Assembly (NCBI GenBank): GCA_903895515.1
Contig: CAITUB010000287.1
Coordinates: forward strand, 1 to 15,650
DNA: 15,650 nt
Source: an uncultured Acidimicrobium sp.
Lineage (GTDB): Bacteria > Actinomycetota > Acidimicrobiia > Acidimicrobiales > Ilumatobacteraceae
Direction of reading: 5' to 3'
Position 1 is the stretch's first letter. Each line of letters opens with the position of its first letter. The position numbers and the translations under genes were made by a program. The notes below the pieces were generated by a model. The model worked only from the letters and a program-made list of their open reading frames with translations, had not been told where the DNA came from and did not search any database. Below, one piece after another: positions 1-7,927 of the stretch.

Positions 1-378
1 CGTGTTGTAACGGTCAATTCGGACATCAACATTTTCATGCCCAATGACGTGAGGTTTCGGTGTACCTGATTTCTCTGCATCTTTTGCAAATGCGAAACTT
101 CCGCCCACATGGTCGGCGTGACCGTGTGTGTAAATCAAGTGACTAATCGGGGATTTTCTCCAGGTTCGAATGGAGTCAACGACAGCGATACCGCTCCCTG
201 CGCCAGATGCATCGAAACACATCAGCCCATCGCCCGTATCCCACACCACGCTGTGGCTAAAGCTTTCAACGATTGCCAAGTTGTCGGCTAATTCAGTGAT
301 GTCGTTAGTGACCCGATTCAACGGTTGATCAACGATTCCCGAATCAATGACTTTGGTGGAAAGTTCTATTGGGTGCAT
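1..378 (-). CDS. MBL-fold metallo-hydrolase, N-terminal part (runs off left edge)
   Basis: The reading frame is open from an ATG at 378 down to base 1, giving the first 126 residues of a longer protein. It carries the metallo-beta-lactamase metal-binding motif THGHADHVGG (HxHxDH) near residue 85, so it is very likely a zinc-dependent hydrolase. The following segment (GHENVDVRIDRYNT) resembles MBL proteins related to alkyl sulfatases, but the substrate cannot be told from this part. A good Shine-Dalgarno sequence (AAGGTG) ends five bases before the ATG, and an in-frame TAA lies just upstream, which fixes the start. The gene follows the acyl-CoA dehydrogenase by 26 bases on the same strand, so the two are probably co-transcribed and may share a lipid or xenobiotic breakdown role (inference). 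Confidence 0.85.
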   Translation of the reverse strand, partial: MHPIELSTKVIDSGIVDQPLNRVTNDITELADNLAIVESFSHSVVWDTGDGLMCFDASGAGSGIAVVDSIRTWRKSPISHLIYTHGHADHVGGSFAFAKDAEKSGTPKPHVIGHENVDVRIDRYNT

Positions 379-404
379 GACTGCACCTTATTCCAAAGAG
401 AAGT

Positions 405-1520
405 CTATTTTTTGGCTGAAGGTTCTTTCGGTAATCCCAGCACGCGTTCGCCGAGAATATTGCGCATCACGTTCGAAGTGCCGCCCATGATGGTGTAGCC
501 CGATGCATATGCGAGACCCTGGGTCACTTCGTCCCACAACATTGCCTCTGCGCCGAATACTGAAAATACAAAGTTGGCAATTTTGGTTTCTAATTCGGTG
601 CAGAAACATTTTGTCGCAGCAGAAAAACCTGCTGGTGCTTGCCTGAGTGTTTCGCGAATCACCAAAATGCGTCCGACGCGGTATCCGATTTCAATATCAG
701 CAATTTCTTGACGCACACGTGCGTCGGTGGTGTCTGCTTTCTTGAGGGCCATGTCATACAACGCCTTGTTCGACACCAATCGATCAATGCCTCCGCGTTC
801 GTGCTCCAGCTGGCGCATGGTTTGCGCAAATGCTCCGCCTTGCTGTCCAACGAGATTGTCTTTGGGTACTCGAACATCGGTATAGAACACTTCGCAAAAG
901 TGACGGTTGGTCGTCATGTCTTGAATTGGGCGAACATCAATGCCGGGCGTATTCATCGGCACAATGATTTCGCTAATGCCCGCATGCGGTGGACCGTCAT
1001 TACTGGTTCTGCAGATGAGATAGCAGTAGTCGGCAACTTCGCCAAAACTCGTCCAGATCTTTTGACCATTAATGACCCATTCATCGCCATCAAGTTGAGC
1101 AAATGTTTTTAACGATGCAAGGTCGCTGCCTGCGTTTGGCTCGCTCATGCCAATGCACCACGTGGTTTTGCCGGCGAGCATGTCGGGAAGGAATGCATCT
1201 TGTTGAGCCTTGGTTCCATACGCAATGAGCGCTGGCCCCATTTGCCGATCCGCAAACCACGAAGCGGCAATGGGTGCGCCAGCAGAAATCATTTCTTCGG
1301 CAACGATCAATCGCTCGATTCCTGGACGGCCACCGCCTCCGAATTCACTTGGCCACGTCATGCCGATCCAGCCAAGAGCAGCGAGTTCTTGTGAGAACTC
1401 TTTGGAATAGCCATTCATCCACGTGTCGTTGAAGCGCCCGTAGCGAGCAACGGCATCATGGGCAACGGTGCGCGCCTTGGTACGAAGCGCAATGTGCTCT
1501 GGCGACCAGTCAAAATCCAC
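405..1520 (-). CDS. acyl-CoA dehydrogenase (FadE-like)
   Basis: This is an FAD-dependent acyl-CoA dehydrogenase that would introduce the alpha-beta double bond into an acyl-CoA in the cytoplasm. The family signature CIGMSEPNAGSDLASLKT lies at about residues 122-139. The C-terminal signature (GGTSNVMRNILGERVLGLP) lies at about 346-364. I chose the GTG at 1520 (371 residues) because VDFDWSPEHIALRTKAR is where the family normally begins. The frame stays open to a TTG at 1643, but that start would overlap icd and has no ribosome site. The IYEGT-type catalytic Glu is replaced by Gly (IMGGTS), so the base is probably a Glu in LEHERGG near residue 240, as in isovaleryl-CoA-type enzymes (inference). 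The gene is divergent from icd and lies upstream of the MBL hydrolase. The acyl substrate is unknown. Confidence 0.9.
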   Translation of the reverse strand: MDFDWSPEHIALRTKARTVAHDAVARYGRFNDTWMNGYSKEFSQELAALGWIGMTWPSEFGGGGRPGIERLIVAEEMISAGAPIAASWFADRQMGPALIAYGTKAQQDAFLPDMLAGKTTWCIGMSEPNAGSDLASLKTFAQLDGDEWVINGQKIWTSFGEVADYCYLICRTSNDGPPHAGISEIIVPMNTPGIDVRPIQDMTTNRHFCEVFYTDVRVPKDNLVGQQGGAFAQTMRQLEHERGGIDRLVSNKALYDMALKKADTTDARVRQEIADIEIGYRVGRILVIRETLRQAPAGFSAATKCFCTELETKIANFVFSVFGAEAMLWDEVTQGLAYASGYTIMGGTSNVMRNILGERVLGLPKEPSAKK

Positions 1521-1586
1521 AGACAGATGGTACGGGGTAGAGCCAGTTCGGCCCGTGGCGAGCGCCGGAATTGGCTCGTGGGCTAT

Positions 1587-1615
1587 TGTGTACAAGTCAG
1601 ATACAAGTTGGTCAA
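1587..1615 (-). promoter_or_regulatory. candidate promoter of the acyl-CoA dehydrogenase gene
   Basis: On the minus strand a -35-like TTGACC (1615-1610) and a -10-like TACACA (1592-1587) are separated by 17 bases. This would start transcription about 60 bases before the GTG at 1520. The -35 matches consensus in five of six positions, but the -10 is weak. The direct repeat at 1591-1608 fills the spacer, which suits repression of this promoter by a bound regulator. Confidence 0.3.
1591..1608. promoter_or_regulatory. direct-repeat operator candidate TACAAGT-N4-TACAAGT (icd / acyl-CoA dehydrogenase)
   Basis: Two perfect copies of TACAAGT start at 1591 and 1602, an 11-base period that places them on one face of the helix. 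The same pair with the same spacing occurs at 14515-14532 between acn and the GntR regulator gene. The first copy is preceded by GTG here and by GTA there, so both sites share GTRTACAAGT. It lies 29 bases before the icd ATG and inside the candidate promoter of the divergent acyl-CoA dehydrogenase gene. Regulation by the GntR protein is inferred. Confidence 0.55.
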
Positions 1616-1636
1616 ACGCAGCATCGGAGCTCAACA

Positions 1637-2860
1637 ATGGCAACCAAAATCAAAGTCGTAAACCCAGTAGTCGAACTTGATGGCGATGAGATGACTCGCA
1701 TCATGTGGCAATTCATTAAGGACCGACTCATCTTGCCGTACCTCGACATCAATCTTGAGTACTACGACCTGAGCATCGAAAATCGTGATGCCACAAACGA
1801 TCAAGTAACGATTGACTCAGCACATGCAATTTTGAAGCACGGCGTTGGTGTGAAGTGCGCAACGATCACGCCAGATGAAGCTCGTGTAAAAGAATTCAAT
1901 TTGAAGCAAATGTGGAAGTCACCAAACGGCACTATTCGCAACATTTTGGACGGCGTGGTATTTCGCGAGCCAATTATTTGCCAAAACATTCCGAAGTTGG
2001 TTCCAGGTTGGACAAAGCCAATTGTGATCGGACGCCATGCGCACGGTGATCAGTACAAGGCAACCGATTTCCGCGTTCCTGGTGAAGGAACGGTCACCAT
2101 GACATACGTTCCAAAAGATGGAAGCAAGCCAATTGAAATGAAAGTTGCTGACTTCACTGGTTCTGGCGTGGTGATGGGTATGTACAACTTCGATGAGTCA
2201 ATTCGCAATTTCGCACGTGCAACCATGAACTATTCGTTGCAGCGCAATTACCCGCTATTTCTCAGCACGAAGAACACCATCTTGAAGGCTTACGACGGAC
2301 GCTTCAAAGACTTGTTTGAGGAAGTATTTAATGCCGAGTTCAAAGCACAGTTCGACAAGCAGGGGCTCACCTACGAGCACCGACTCATTGACGACATGGT
2401 GGCATGCATGTTGCGCTGGGAAGGCGGTTACGTGTGGGCATGCAAGAACTACGACGGTGACGTGCAGTCCGACATTGTCGCTCAAGGATTTGGTTCACTC
2501 GGATTGATGACATCAGTGTTGGCAACGCCAGATGGGCGAGTGTTGGAGTCCGAAGCTGCACACGGAACAGTGACACGTCACTATCGCGATCATCAAGCTG
2601 GCAAAAAAACATCGACAAACCCAATCGCATCTATCTATGCCTGGACTCGTGGCCTTGAACATCGTGGAAAACTTGATAACACACCAGCACTGATCGACTT
2701 TGCGCGCAAGGTTGAGCAGGTGTGTGTGGAGGCAGTTGAGGGTGGCGAGATGACAAAGGACTTGTCATTGCTTGTGGGTGGCGAAAAGGCACCATGGCAG
2801 ACCACCGAGCAATATCTCGAAACTTTGGACCGCCGTTTGCAAGAAAAGATGGCTAAATAG
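1637..2860 (+). CDS. icd: NADP-dependent isocitrate dehydrogenase, eukaryotic-like homodimeric type
   Basis: The enzyme oxidatively decarboxylates isocitrate to 2-oxoglutarate with NADP in the TCA cycle. The 407-residue protein aligns by eye along its whole length with human IDH1/IDH2, which marks the eukaryotic-like subfamily, also found in mycobacteria (Icd1). Visible landmarks are GDEMTR near the N-terminus, [37 protein letters not shown] (its Arg133 corresponds to human Arg132), HRLIDDMVA with metal-binding Asp, NYDGDVQSD and [12 protein letters not shown]. The ATG at 1637 is chosen because [10 protein letters not shown] matches the family start and GGAG lies seven bases upstream. A longer in-frame extension from 1571 is not supported. 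The gene is divergent from the acyl-CoA dehydrogenase gene. The next plus-strand gene begins 45 bases downstream with no clear terminator between, so read-through is possible. Confidence 0.97.
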   Translation: MATKIKVVNPVVELDGDEMTRIMWQFIKDRLILPYLDINLEYYDLSIENRDATNDQVTIDSAHAILKHGVGVKCATITPDEARVKEFNLKQMWKSPNGTIRNILDGVVFREPIICQNIPKLVPGWTKPIVIGRHAHGDQYKATDFRVPGEGTVTMTYVPKDGSKPIEMKVADFTGSGVVMGMYNFDESIRNFARATMNYSLQRNYPLFLSTKNTILKAYDGRFKDLFEEVFNAEFKAQFDKQGLTYEHRLIDDMVACMLRWEGGYVWACKNYDGDVQSDIVAQGFGSLGLMTSVLATPDGRVLESEAAHGTVTRHYRDHQAGKKTSTNPIASIYAWTRGLEHRGKLDNTPALIDFARKVEQVCVEAVEGGEMTKDLSLLVGGEKAPWQTTEQYLETLDRRLQEKMAK

Positions 2861-2905
2861 CCCGTTTCTTGAACGTTTCTTACTCAGGTAGGGAACACTA
2901 AAGAG

Positions 2906-4267
2906 ATGAACAAGCGAACATCCAAAACCCGTGTTTTGGGTGAGCCGGACCAAAGTCGATTACTCGATACCGATGTTGGTGCCTTTTTGGCGTTTCTTAC
3001 TGTCGTGGTTGTTGGCATCTGGGCACATCATGGTGGATTCAACAACCTTGGTCTTTCCACCACCGATACCGCGACGTCCCTTGACCAAATTACGGGTTTG
3101 TTGGCCAGCGAGTCAGGGATTCTCGGCCTCATTCTGATTACACGCACGCCAATGTTGGAGCGTCGCTACGGACTGGACCGAATGTTTAACTGGCACCGAG
3201 TGTTGGGTGCGTCAATGTCGGTGTTCCTTCTGTTGCACGTGATCTTCAGTGTGTGGGCGTGGTCAACGCCTGGTGGTTTGTTCGCTGCAGTGAAGTCGCT
3301 CACTGGCGGGGAGCCCTACATGGCAATGGCCAGTGTTGGCGCAGTGCTTGTTGGCGTCGTAACCATCACGTCAATCCGCTCAATTCGAAATTCGATGACT
3401 TATGAGATGTGGTACTTCATTCATCTTGTTGCCTATATCGGGCTAGCTATTTCGTTCTCCCACCAAATAACTCTTGGCGCAGACTTCGCGACCGACAAGT
3501 TGGCGCGTTGGACGTGGGTTGGAGCGCATGTTGCTGTGGTGCTGTGGATCATGTGGTCGCGTTGGCGCACGTTGATTTTGTCGATTCTGCATCCATACAA
3601 AGTTTCTGCTGTTTCGCATCCGGCTCCTGGCCTCATTGCAGTAACGCTGAATAGTCCAGCCATTTCACGCCATCGGGCTCATGCTGGCCAGTTCTATATG
3701 TTGCGACAGTTGGCTCCAGGTCGCTGGTGGAAGACAAATCCATTTTCACTGTCTTCGGTTCCGAGTAGCGCAGGGCTACGTTTCACGATCAAGTCTCGCG
3801 GTGAAGCAAGTGATGCGATGACGAAGATTCGCGTCGGAACAAGGGTTGCCATCGAAGGGCCGTACGGTGTGTGCACACCCGAAATAATTGGCAACGAACC
3901 GGTACTCATGGTTGCCGGCGGAGTGGGCATTGGTCCAATAGTTTCGCTCGCTGAGAATCTTTCACCGCATCACAAGCCAATCATTGTGTATCGAGCTCAT
4001 TCACAAAAAGAGATGGTGCATGTCGAAGAGATTGATGCTCTCATGAAAAAACTGGGCGGCCAATTGTTTACGGTAATAGGACCTCGTTCAGCGCTAAAGG
4101 TGAGCGATCCATTCGCTGCTGAAGTACTTCGCAAGAGCGTCCCCGACATTGCGGACCGAGTGGTCATTGTCGCGGGTCCAGAATCATTAATTAAGGCTGT
4201 TCAAAAAGGAGCGCGTAAGTCTGGTGTTCCTACAGATCGAATTCACGCCGAAAGAGCATGGTGGTAA
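2906..4267 (+). CDS. ferric-reductase-like di-haem membrane flavoprotein (FAD/NAD(P)H oxidoreductase)
   Basis: The protein has 453 residues and probably passes electrons from NAD(P)H through FAD and two b haems across the membrane. About six hydrophobic segments lie between residues 24 and 220. Two membrane helices carry the spaced His pairs typical of the NOX/ferric reductase fold: His97 with His111, and His173 with His186. The C-terminal half is a ferredoxin-reductase-like module. FAD-binding NPFSLSS is at 279-285, GPYG at 318-321, and the nicotinamide-binding GGVGIGP at 338-344. The stop is three bases from the start of the FMN-binding protein gene, and an apbE gene follows. The natural acceptor is therefore likely the covalently bound flavin of that neighbour rather than, or before, ferric iron (inference from known flavinylation cassettes). 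Confidence 0.9.
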   Translation: MNKRTSKTRVLGEPDQSRLLDTDVGAFLAFLTVVVVGIWAHHGGFNNLGLSTTDTATSLDQITGLLASESGILGLILITRTPMLERRYGLDRMFNWHRVLGASMSVFLLLHVIFSVWAWSTPGGLFAAVKSLTGGEPYMAMASVGAVLVGVVTITSIRSIRNSMTYEMWYFIHLVAYIGLAISFSHQITLGADFATDKLARWTWVGAHVAVVLWIMWSRWRTLILSILHPYKVSAVSHPAPGLIAVTLNSPAISRHRAHAGQFYMLRQLAPGRWWKTNPFSLSSVPSSAGLRFTIKSRGEASDAMTKIRVGTRVAIEGPYGVCTPEIIGNEPVLMVAGGVGIGPIVSLAENLSPHHKPIIVYRAHSQKEMVHVEEIDALMKKLGGQLFTVIGPRSALKVSDPFAAEVLRKSVPDIADRVVIVAGPESLIKAVQKGARKSGVPTDRIHAERAWW

Positions 4268-4270
4268 ATC

Positions 4271-4849
4271 GTGGTGAGTAAAAAAGACAAGCATCAAAGC
4301 GGTCAGCATTCATTGATTCGACAAATGTTTCCAGCAGTCGCATTGTCGGCTTTGGGGATTGGTTTCGTTTCCCAACTCGATAATCCTGCAAGTCAACTCG
4401 CATCGGGTGGGCTAGCCATTGGTGGGTCCACAGACACAACGGTTGTTGACCCGGCAACTGGTGCTCCGGCTCCTCAAGCAACAGTGGCGCCAGCTAGTGG
4501 TGTTGTCGCGACGCCAGCAACTGCTGCACCGGCAACTGCAGCGCCCGTCGTTGATACCACATCATGCACTGGCGACGTGGTGAAGAGCCCTCCTGCCAAC
4601 TTCAGATGGGGAACTATTCAATTGCAAACAACGTTCACGCCAGGCAATGTGCTGTGCGATATTCAAGTGCTGCAATATCCAAGCGACCGTGGAACATCAA
4701 TCAGTATTAATCAATATTCGTTGCCGATCTACATACAAGAATCACTTGCTTCACATAGCGCCAATGTCCGCGCAATTTCTGGCGCAACTCTGTCGTGGCG
4801 TGCATATTCGTCCGCTTTGCAAGCAGTGCTCGACGCTCGACCAAAATGA
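4271..4849 (+). CDS. membrane-anchored FMN-binding domain protein
   Basis: This is a 192-residue predicted extracytoplasmic electron carrier. A Lys-rich start is followed by one hydrophobic segment (about residues 20-35) that would act as a signal anchor. A low-complexity Ala/Pro/Thr linker follows (about 52-95), then a small FMN-binding domain. Its C-terminal motif AISGATLSW contains Thr173 in SGAT, the residue to which ApbE enzymes attach FMN through a phosphoester in NqrC/RnfG-type domains. The usual Thr two positions later is Ser here. Cys99 and Cys129 are the only cysteines visible. Translation begins at GTG 4271 or GTG 4274; both give nearly the same protein. The stop overlaps the apbE ATG (ATGA), which points to coupled translation. 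The partner upstream is the ferric-reductase-like protein. Confidence 0.85.
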   Translation: MVSKKDKHQSGQHSLIRQMFPAVALSALGIGFVSQLDNPASQLASGGLAIGGSTDTTVVDPATGAPAPQATVAPASGVVATPATAAPATAAPVVDTTSCTGDVVKSPPANFRWGTIQLQTTFTPGNVLCDIQVLQYPSDRGTSISINQYSLPIYIQESLASHSANVRAISGATLSWRAYSSALQAVLDARPK

Positions 4850-5577
4850 TGCAAACAGTTTCCATTTCTCCGCAAAGGTTTGCCGCCCAAGCAATGGGCA
4901 CGGCTGTTAGTTGGCATATTGATTGCGAAAACGAGCAATTGGCCAAAGATGCTTGGCAGATCGCGCTCGCAGAAATTGAACGTTGTGAGCAAATGTTTTC
5001 AACATTTAGGCCTAGCAGCGAAGTTTCTCGAATTAATCGGGGCGAACTGCATCTGCTCGATGCCGCGCAAGAAGTCGTTGAAGTGCTTGATGCATGCACA
5101 TGGCTAGAGCACTTGAGTCGAGGCGTGTTTCGCGCACGACGTCCTGACGGTTCGCTTGATCCAGCAGGGTTCGTGAAGGGTTGGGCGGTGGAACGCGCCG
5201 CCCAAAAATTACGTGATGCTGGTTTGAACAATTGGTATTTCGGCGCGGGAGGCGACATTCAAACCTGCGGAACGCAGATCTCTGGAGACAAGTGGACAGT
5301 GGGTGTGGTTGACCCGCATGATGAATCGCGTGTGCGTTGCACGGTGGACATTCCTGTCGACTACGCCATTGCAACTTCAGGAACCTCTGCACGTGGAATG
5401 CACATCTGGGATGGCACGACGAATGCTTTGGTGTCACCAGTTGCTTCATTTACGGTCATTGGGCCGCAGTTGATGTGGGCAGATGCGTTAGCAACAACAG
5501 GATTCGTCATGGGCGAACCTGGAGTGAAGTGGGTGGAAGAAACGTTTCCTGGTTACGTCGCGTTCTCGCTCGCCTGA
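4846..5577 (+). CDS. apbE: FAD:protein FMN transferase (ApbE family)
   Basis: ApbE splits FAD and links FMN to a Thr or Ser of a target protein; the adjacent FMN-binding protein is the obvious target. The 243-residue protein shows the family landmarks in order: AMGTAVSW (16-23), FSTFRPSSEVSRIN (51-64), DPAGFVKGWAVERA (105-118), GAGGDIQTCG (133-142), ATSGTSARGMHIWDG (176-190) and the Mg-binding WADALATTGF (211-220, Asp213). It is shorter than many ApbE proteins (about 300-350) and has no signal peptide or lipobox. It would therefore act in the cytoplasm before export, or be exported in another way. The first of two adjacent ATGs (4846, 4849) overlaps the upstream stop; upstream in-frame starts lie inside that gene. 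Confidence 0.92.
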   Translation: MMQTVSISPQRFAAQAMGTAVSWHIDCENEQLAKDAWQIALAEIERCEQMFSTFRPSSEVSRINRGELHLLDAAQEVVEVLDACTWLEHLSRGVFRARRPDGSLDPAGFVKGWAVERAAQKLRDAGLNNWYFGAGGDIQTCGTQISGDKWTVGVVDPHDESRVRCTVDIPVDYAIATSGTSARGMHIWDGTTNALVSPVASFTVIGPQLMWADALATTGFVMGEPGVKWVEETFPGYVAFSLA

Positions 5578-5595
5578 CTCTGGCAGAGTAGAGAC

Positions 5596-6579
5596 ATGCG
5601 CGCAATAGTTCTTAACGGTCATGGTGGTCCAGAAGTTTTAACATTTGCCGATATTGCGGCTCCTCAACCTGGTCCTGAAGAAATTGTGGTGCAGGTTCGT
5701 GCAACAAGTCTGAATCGTGCCGATCTGTTGCAACGCATGGGTTTCTATCCGGATCCTTTTCCTGGTGAGCATGAAGTGCCGGGAATGGAATTTTCCGGCA
5801 GTGTTCACGCCCTGGGGTCGCGAGTGCGATCATGGCGTGTTGGTGACGAAGTGATGGGCATAGTGAGTGGCGGTGCTTATGCAGAGCAGCTCGTTGTGCA
5901 TGAACGACAGGCCATGCGAATTCCACGCGGTGTATCTCTTGCAGATGCCGCTGCAATTCCCGAAGTGTTTATTACAGCTTGGGACGCATTAGTGGTTCAA
6001 GGTGGCCTTACGAGCGGACGTTGGGCGCTCGTTCATGCTGGTGCGTCCGGTGTTGGAACTGCCGCTGTGCAAATTTGTAAGGCGATAGGTGCGCATGTCA
6101 TCGCCACATGTTCAGCAGGGAAAGTTGCGGCGGTACAAGCGCTAGGTGCTGATGTCGTTGTTGACTACTCATCTGAAGATTTTGTAGAAGTGGTGAAGTC
6201 TGCAACTGGTGGCCGTGGGGTAGACGTGGTGTTGTGCGTTATTGGTGGCGAATATCTCGATCGCAACGTTGCGTCGCTTGCACAAAAGGGGCACATTGTT
6301 CAAGTCGGTGTCATGGGCGGCGGCAATATGGCGTTCAACCTTGCAGGACTCATGCCAAAGCGCGCAAAGCTTTCAGGTACGGTGCTGCGGGCTCGTCCTA
6401 TTGAAGAAAAAATCGCGATCAGTCAGCGATTTGCTGCAGAGGTTATTCCGATGTTTGAATCGGGGCGATTGAAGCCAGTGATTGACTGTAGGTATTCATT
6501 TGCAGACATGGCGCACGCTCATGTGCACATGGGCGCAAACGCAAATACAGGCAAAATCGTTATCGATATTGGCGCGTAA
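5596..6579 (+). CDS. NAD(P)H quinone oxidoreductase, MDR superfamily (PIG3-like)
   Basis: A 327-residue zinc-independent medium-chain reductase. The N-terminal GroES-like domain runs from MRAIVLNGHGGPEVL and includes VRATSLNRADLLQR and VPGMEFSG. The Rossmann domain carries the dinucleotide-binding AGASGVG at about 148-154, and the C-terminal LMPKRAKLSGTVLRARP is typical of the TP53I3/PIG3 branch. Such enzymes reduce quinones with NADPH. The catalytic zinc ligands of alcohol dehydrogenases are absent. The ATG is 18 bases after apbE with a weak ribosome site (AGAG), and the gene is probably the last in the flavin-cassette operon. It converges on gltA with a 12-base gap and no strong terminator visible. 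Whether it works with the flavin cassette or is only transcribed with it cannot be told. Confidence 0.9.
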   Translation: MRAIVLNGHGGPEVLTFADIAAPQPGPEEIVVQVRATSLNRADLLQRMGFYPDPFPGEHEVPGMEFSGSVHALGSRVRSWRVGDEVMGIVSGGAYAEQLVVHERQAMRIPRGVSLADAAAIPEVFITAWDALVVQGGLTSGRWALVHAGASGVGTAAVQICKAIGAHVIATCSAGKVAAVQALGADVVVDYSSEDFVEVVKSATGGRGVDVVLCVIGGEYLDRNVASLAQKGHIVQVGVMGGGNMAFNLAGLMPKRAKLSGTVLRARPIEEKIAISQRFAAEVIPMFESGRLKPVIDCRYSFADMAHAHVHMGANANTGKIVIDIGA

Positions 6580-6591
6580 AGCGCAGGCGAT

Positions 6592-7860
6592 TTAACGCTT
6601 TTGTAGGTCGGTGTACGAACGCTCGTCTTGGCCGGTGTACCACTGGCGAGGACGACTGATCTTTTGTTCCTTGTCACCGAGCAGCTCCACCATGTGTGCA
6701 AGCCAGCCCACAGTGCGTGGAATGGCGAACAGAACCGTGAACATTTCCTCAGGGAAACCAAGGGCTTGATAGATGAGACCAGAGTAGAAGTCAACGTTCG
6801 GGTACAGCTTGCGCGAGATGAAGTATTCATCTTTCAGCGCAGTTTCTTCAAGCTTGAGTGCGATGTCAAGTAGCGGGTTCATTCCCGTAACTTCAAACAC
6901 TTCGTACGCTGTCTTTTTGATGATGACAGCGCGTGGATCAAAGTTTTTGTACACACGGTGACCGAAGCCCATGAGCTTCTCTTCGCCCTTTTTCACACGT
7001 TCGATGAATGCCGGAACATTGGCCACGCTGCCAATTTCGGTGAGCATATGAATAACGGCTTCATTCGCGCCACCATGAAGTGGTCCAAAGAGAGCAGCGG
7101 CAGCAGCAGACGTTGCTGAGTACGGGTCGGAGTTTGCGCTTGCAACAACACGCATGGTGGTGGTGCCACAGTTCTGCTCGTGATCTGCATGCAGAATGAA
7201 CAACACGTCCATTGCACGGGCAAGCGTTGGGTTGACTTCATAGTCATCGCCAATGCGATACATCATGTTCAGGAAGTTGTGTGCGTACGACAATGAGTTG
7301 TTCGGAAGCACAAATGGCAAACCGGCAGAGAATCGGTATGTCATTGCCGCAATGGTTGGCACCTTGGCAATGAGTCGAAGAATCTGCTTGTTTAAGGTTT
7401 CAGGATTGAAAATATCGCGCGCATCATCGTAGAAAGTCCCAAGCGCTGCAACAGCCGAAATAAACATTCCCATTGGGTGAGCGTCGTAATGAAATACATC
7501 CACGAAACGCTTGCGCATGTTCTCGTGAATCATGGTGTGATGAGTGATGTCGTAATTCCATTGCGCGAGTTCTTCTGAGTTTGGAAGCTCTCCGTTGAGC
7601 AGTAAATACGCAACTTCAGTAAAGGTCGACTTGGCTGCAAGTTCTTCAATCGGGTATCCGCGATAGCGCAAGATTCCCTTCTCGCCATCGAGGTATGTGA
7701 TTGCGGATTGACATGCTGCCGTTGACAAAAACGCGGGGTCATACATCCGCAAATCGGGGTCTAGTTCGCGTAGCGCAGACGACGCGAATACCGAGTCAGT
7801 AACCGGAACAGTAACTTTCTTGCCTGTTCGGTCATCAATGATGGTGATTGTTTCAGCCAT
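6592..7860 (-). CDS. gltA: citrate synthase, type II (hexameric GltA-like)
   Basis: The enzyme condenses acetyl-CoA with oxaloacetate to make citrate, the entry step of the TCA cycle. The 422-residue protein has the catalytic triad of the family: His262 in PLHGGANE, His301 in GFGHRVYKNFDPR and Asp357 in PNVDFYSG. It also has the ILHADHEQNCGTTT segment (221-234). The N-terminal beta-rich extension (TITIIDDRTGKKVTVPV) is that of GltA-type enzymes rather than the short methylcitrate synthases. The ATG at 7860 has GAAGGG seven bases upstream. The gene follows the acyl-CoA carboxyltransferase on the same strand by 67 bases, and that gap holds a short inverted repeat. The two may be co-transcribed or gltA may have its own promoter there. 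It is convergent with the quinone oxidoreductase gene. Confidence 0.97.
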   Translation of the reverse strand: MAETITIIDDRTGKKVTVPVTDSVFASSALRELDPDLRMYDPAFLSTAACQSAITYLDGEKGILRYRGYPIEELAAKSTFTEVAYLLLNGELPNSEELAQWNYDITHHTMIHENMRKRFVDVFHYDAHPMGMFISAVAALGTFYDDARDIFNPETLNKQILRLIAKVPTIAAMTYRFSAGLPFVLPNNSLSYAHNFLNMMYRIGDDYEVNPTLARAMDVLFILHADHEQNCGTTTMRVVASANSDPYSATSAAAAALFGPLHGGANEAVIHMLTEIGSVANVPAFIERVKKGEEKLMGFGHRVYKNFDPRAVIIKKTAYEVFEVTGMNPLLDIALKLEETALKDEYFISRKLYPNVDFYSGLIYQALGFPEEMFTVLFAIPRTVGWLAHMVELLGDKEQKISRPRQWYTGQDERSYTDLQKR

Positions 7861-7883
7861 CGTGATTCCCTTCTTATCGTGTT

Positions 7884-7901
7884 AGGGAGCTTCCTCTCCC
7901 T
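7884..7901. repeat. inverted repeat AGGGAG-N6-CTCCCT in the gltA leader
   Basis: A perfect six-base-pair dyad with a six-base loop (CTTCCT on the plus strand) sits 24 bases before the gltA start. A TTGACG (-35-like, minus strand 7909-7904) lies just upstream of it, but I see no good -10. No T-run follows on either strand, so it is not a standard intrinsic terminator. It could be an operator or a leader hairpin; this is only a structural observation. Confidence 0.4.
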
Positions 7902-7927
7902 GCCGTCAAGTGTAGAGGGGGCAGGGT

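Noticed and set aside
1521..1643. N-terminal extension of the acyl-CoA dehydrogenase to a TTG at 1643
   Set aside because: It would overlap the icd start, has no ribosome site, would cover the whole shared promoter region, and the family normally begins at the GTG chosen.
2861..2905. Promoter or terminator between icd and the ferric-reductase-like gene
   Set aside because: A TTGAAC is present but no matching -10 at proper spacing, and no stable hairpin is visible, so neither can be supported.
4707..5258. 183-residue open frame on the minus strand
   Set aside because: It is antisense to the FMN-binding protein and apbE genes, which both have clear family motifs; its composition (Ser/Arg/Cys-rich) is that of a shadow frame.
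6572..6590. Possible hairpin terminator between the quinone oxidoreductase and gltA genes (GCGC-GTAAA-GCGC)
   Set aside because: The stem is only four pairs with no T-run on either strand.
7904..7915. Third regulator site before gltA (TCAAGTGTAG)
   Set aside because: Only one imperfect half-site is present and there is no partner 11 bases away on either side.
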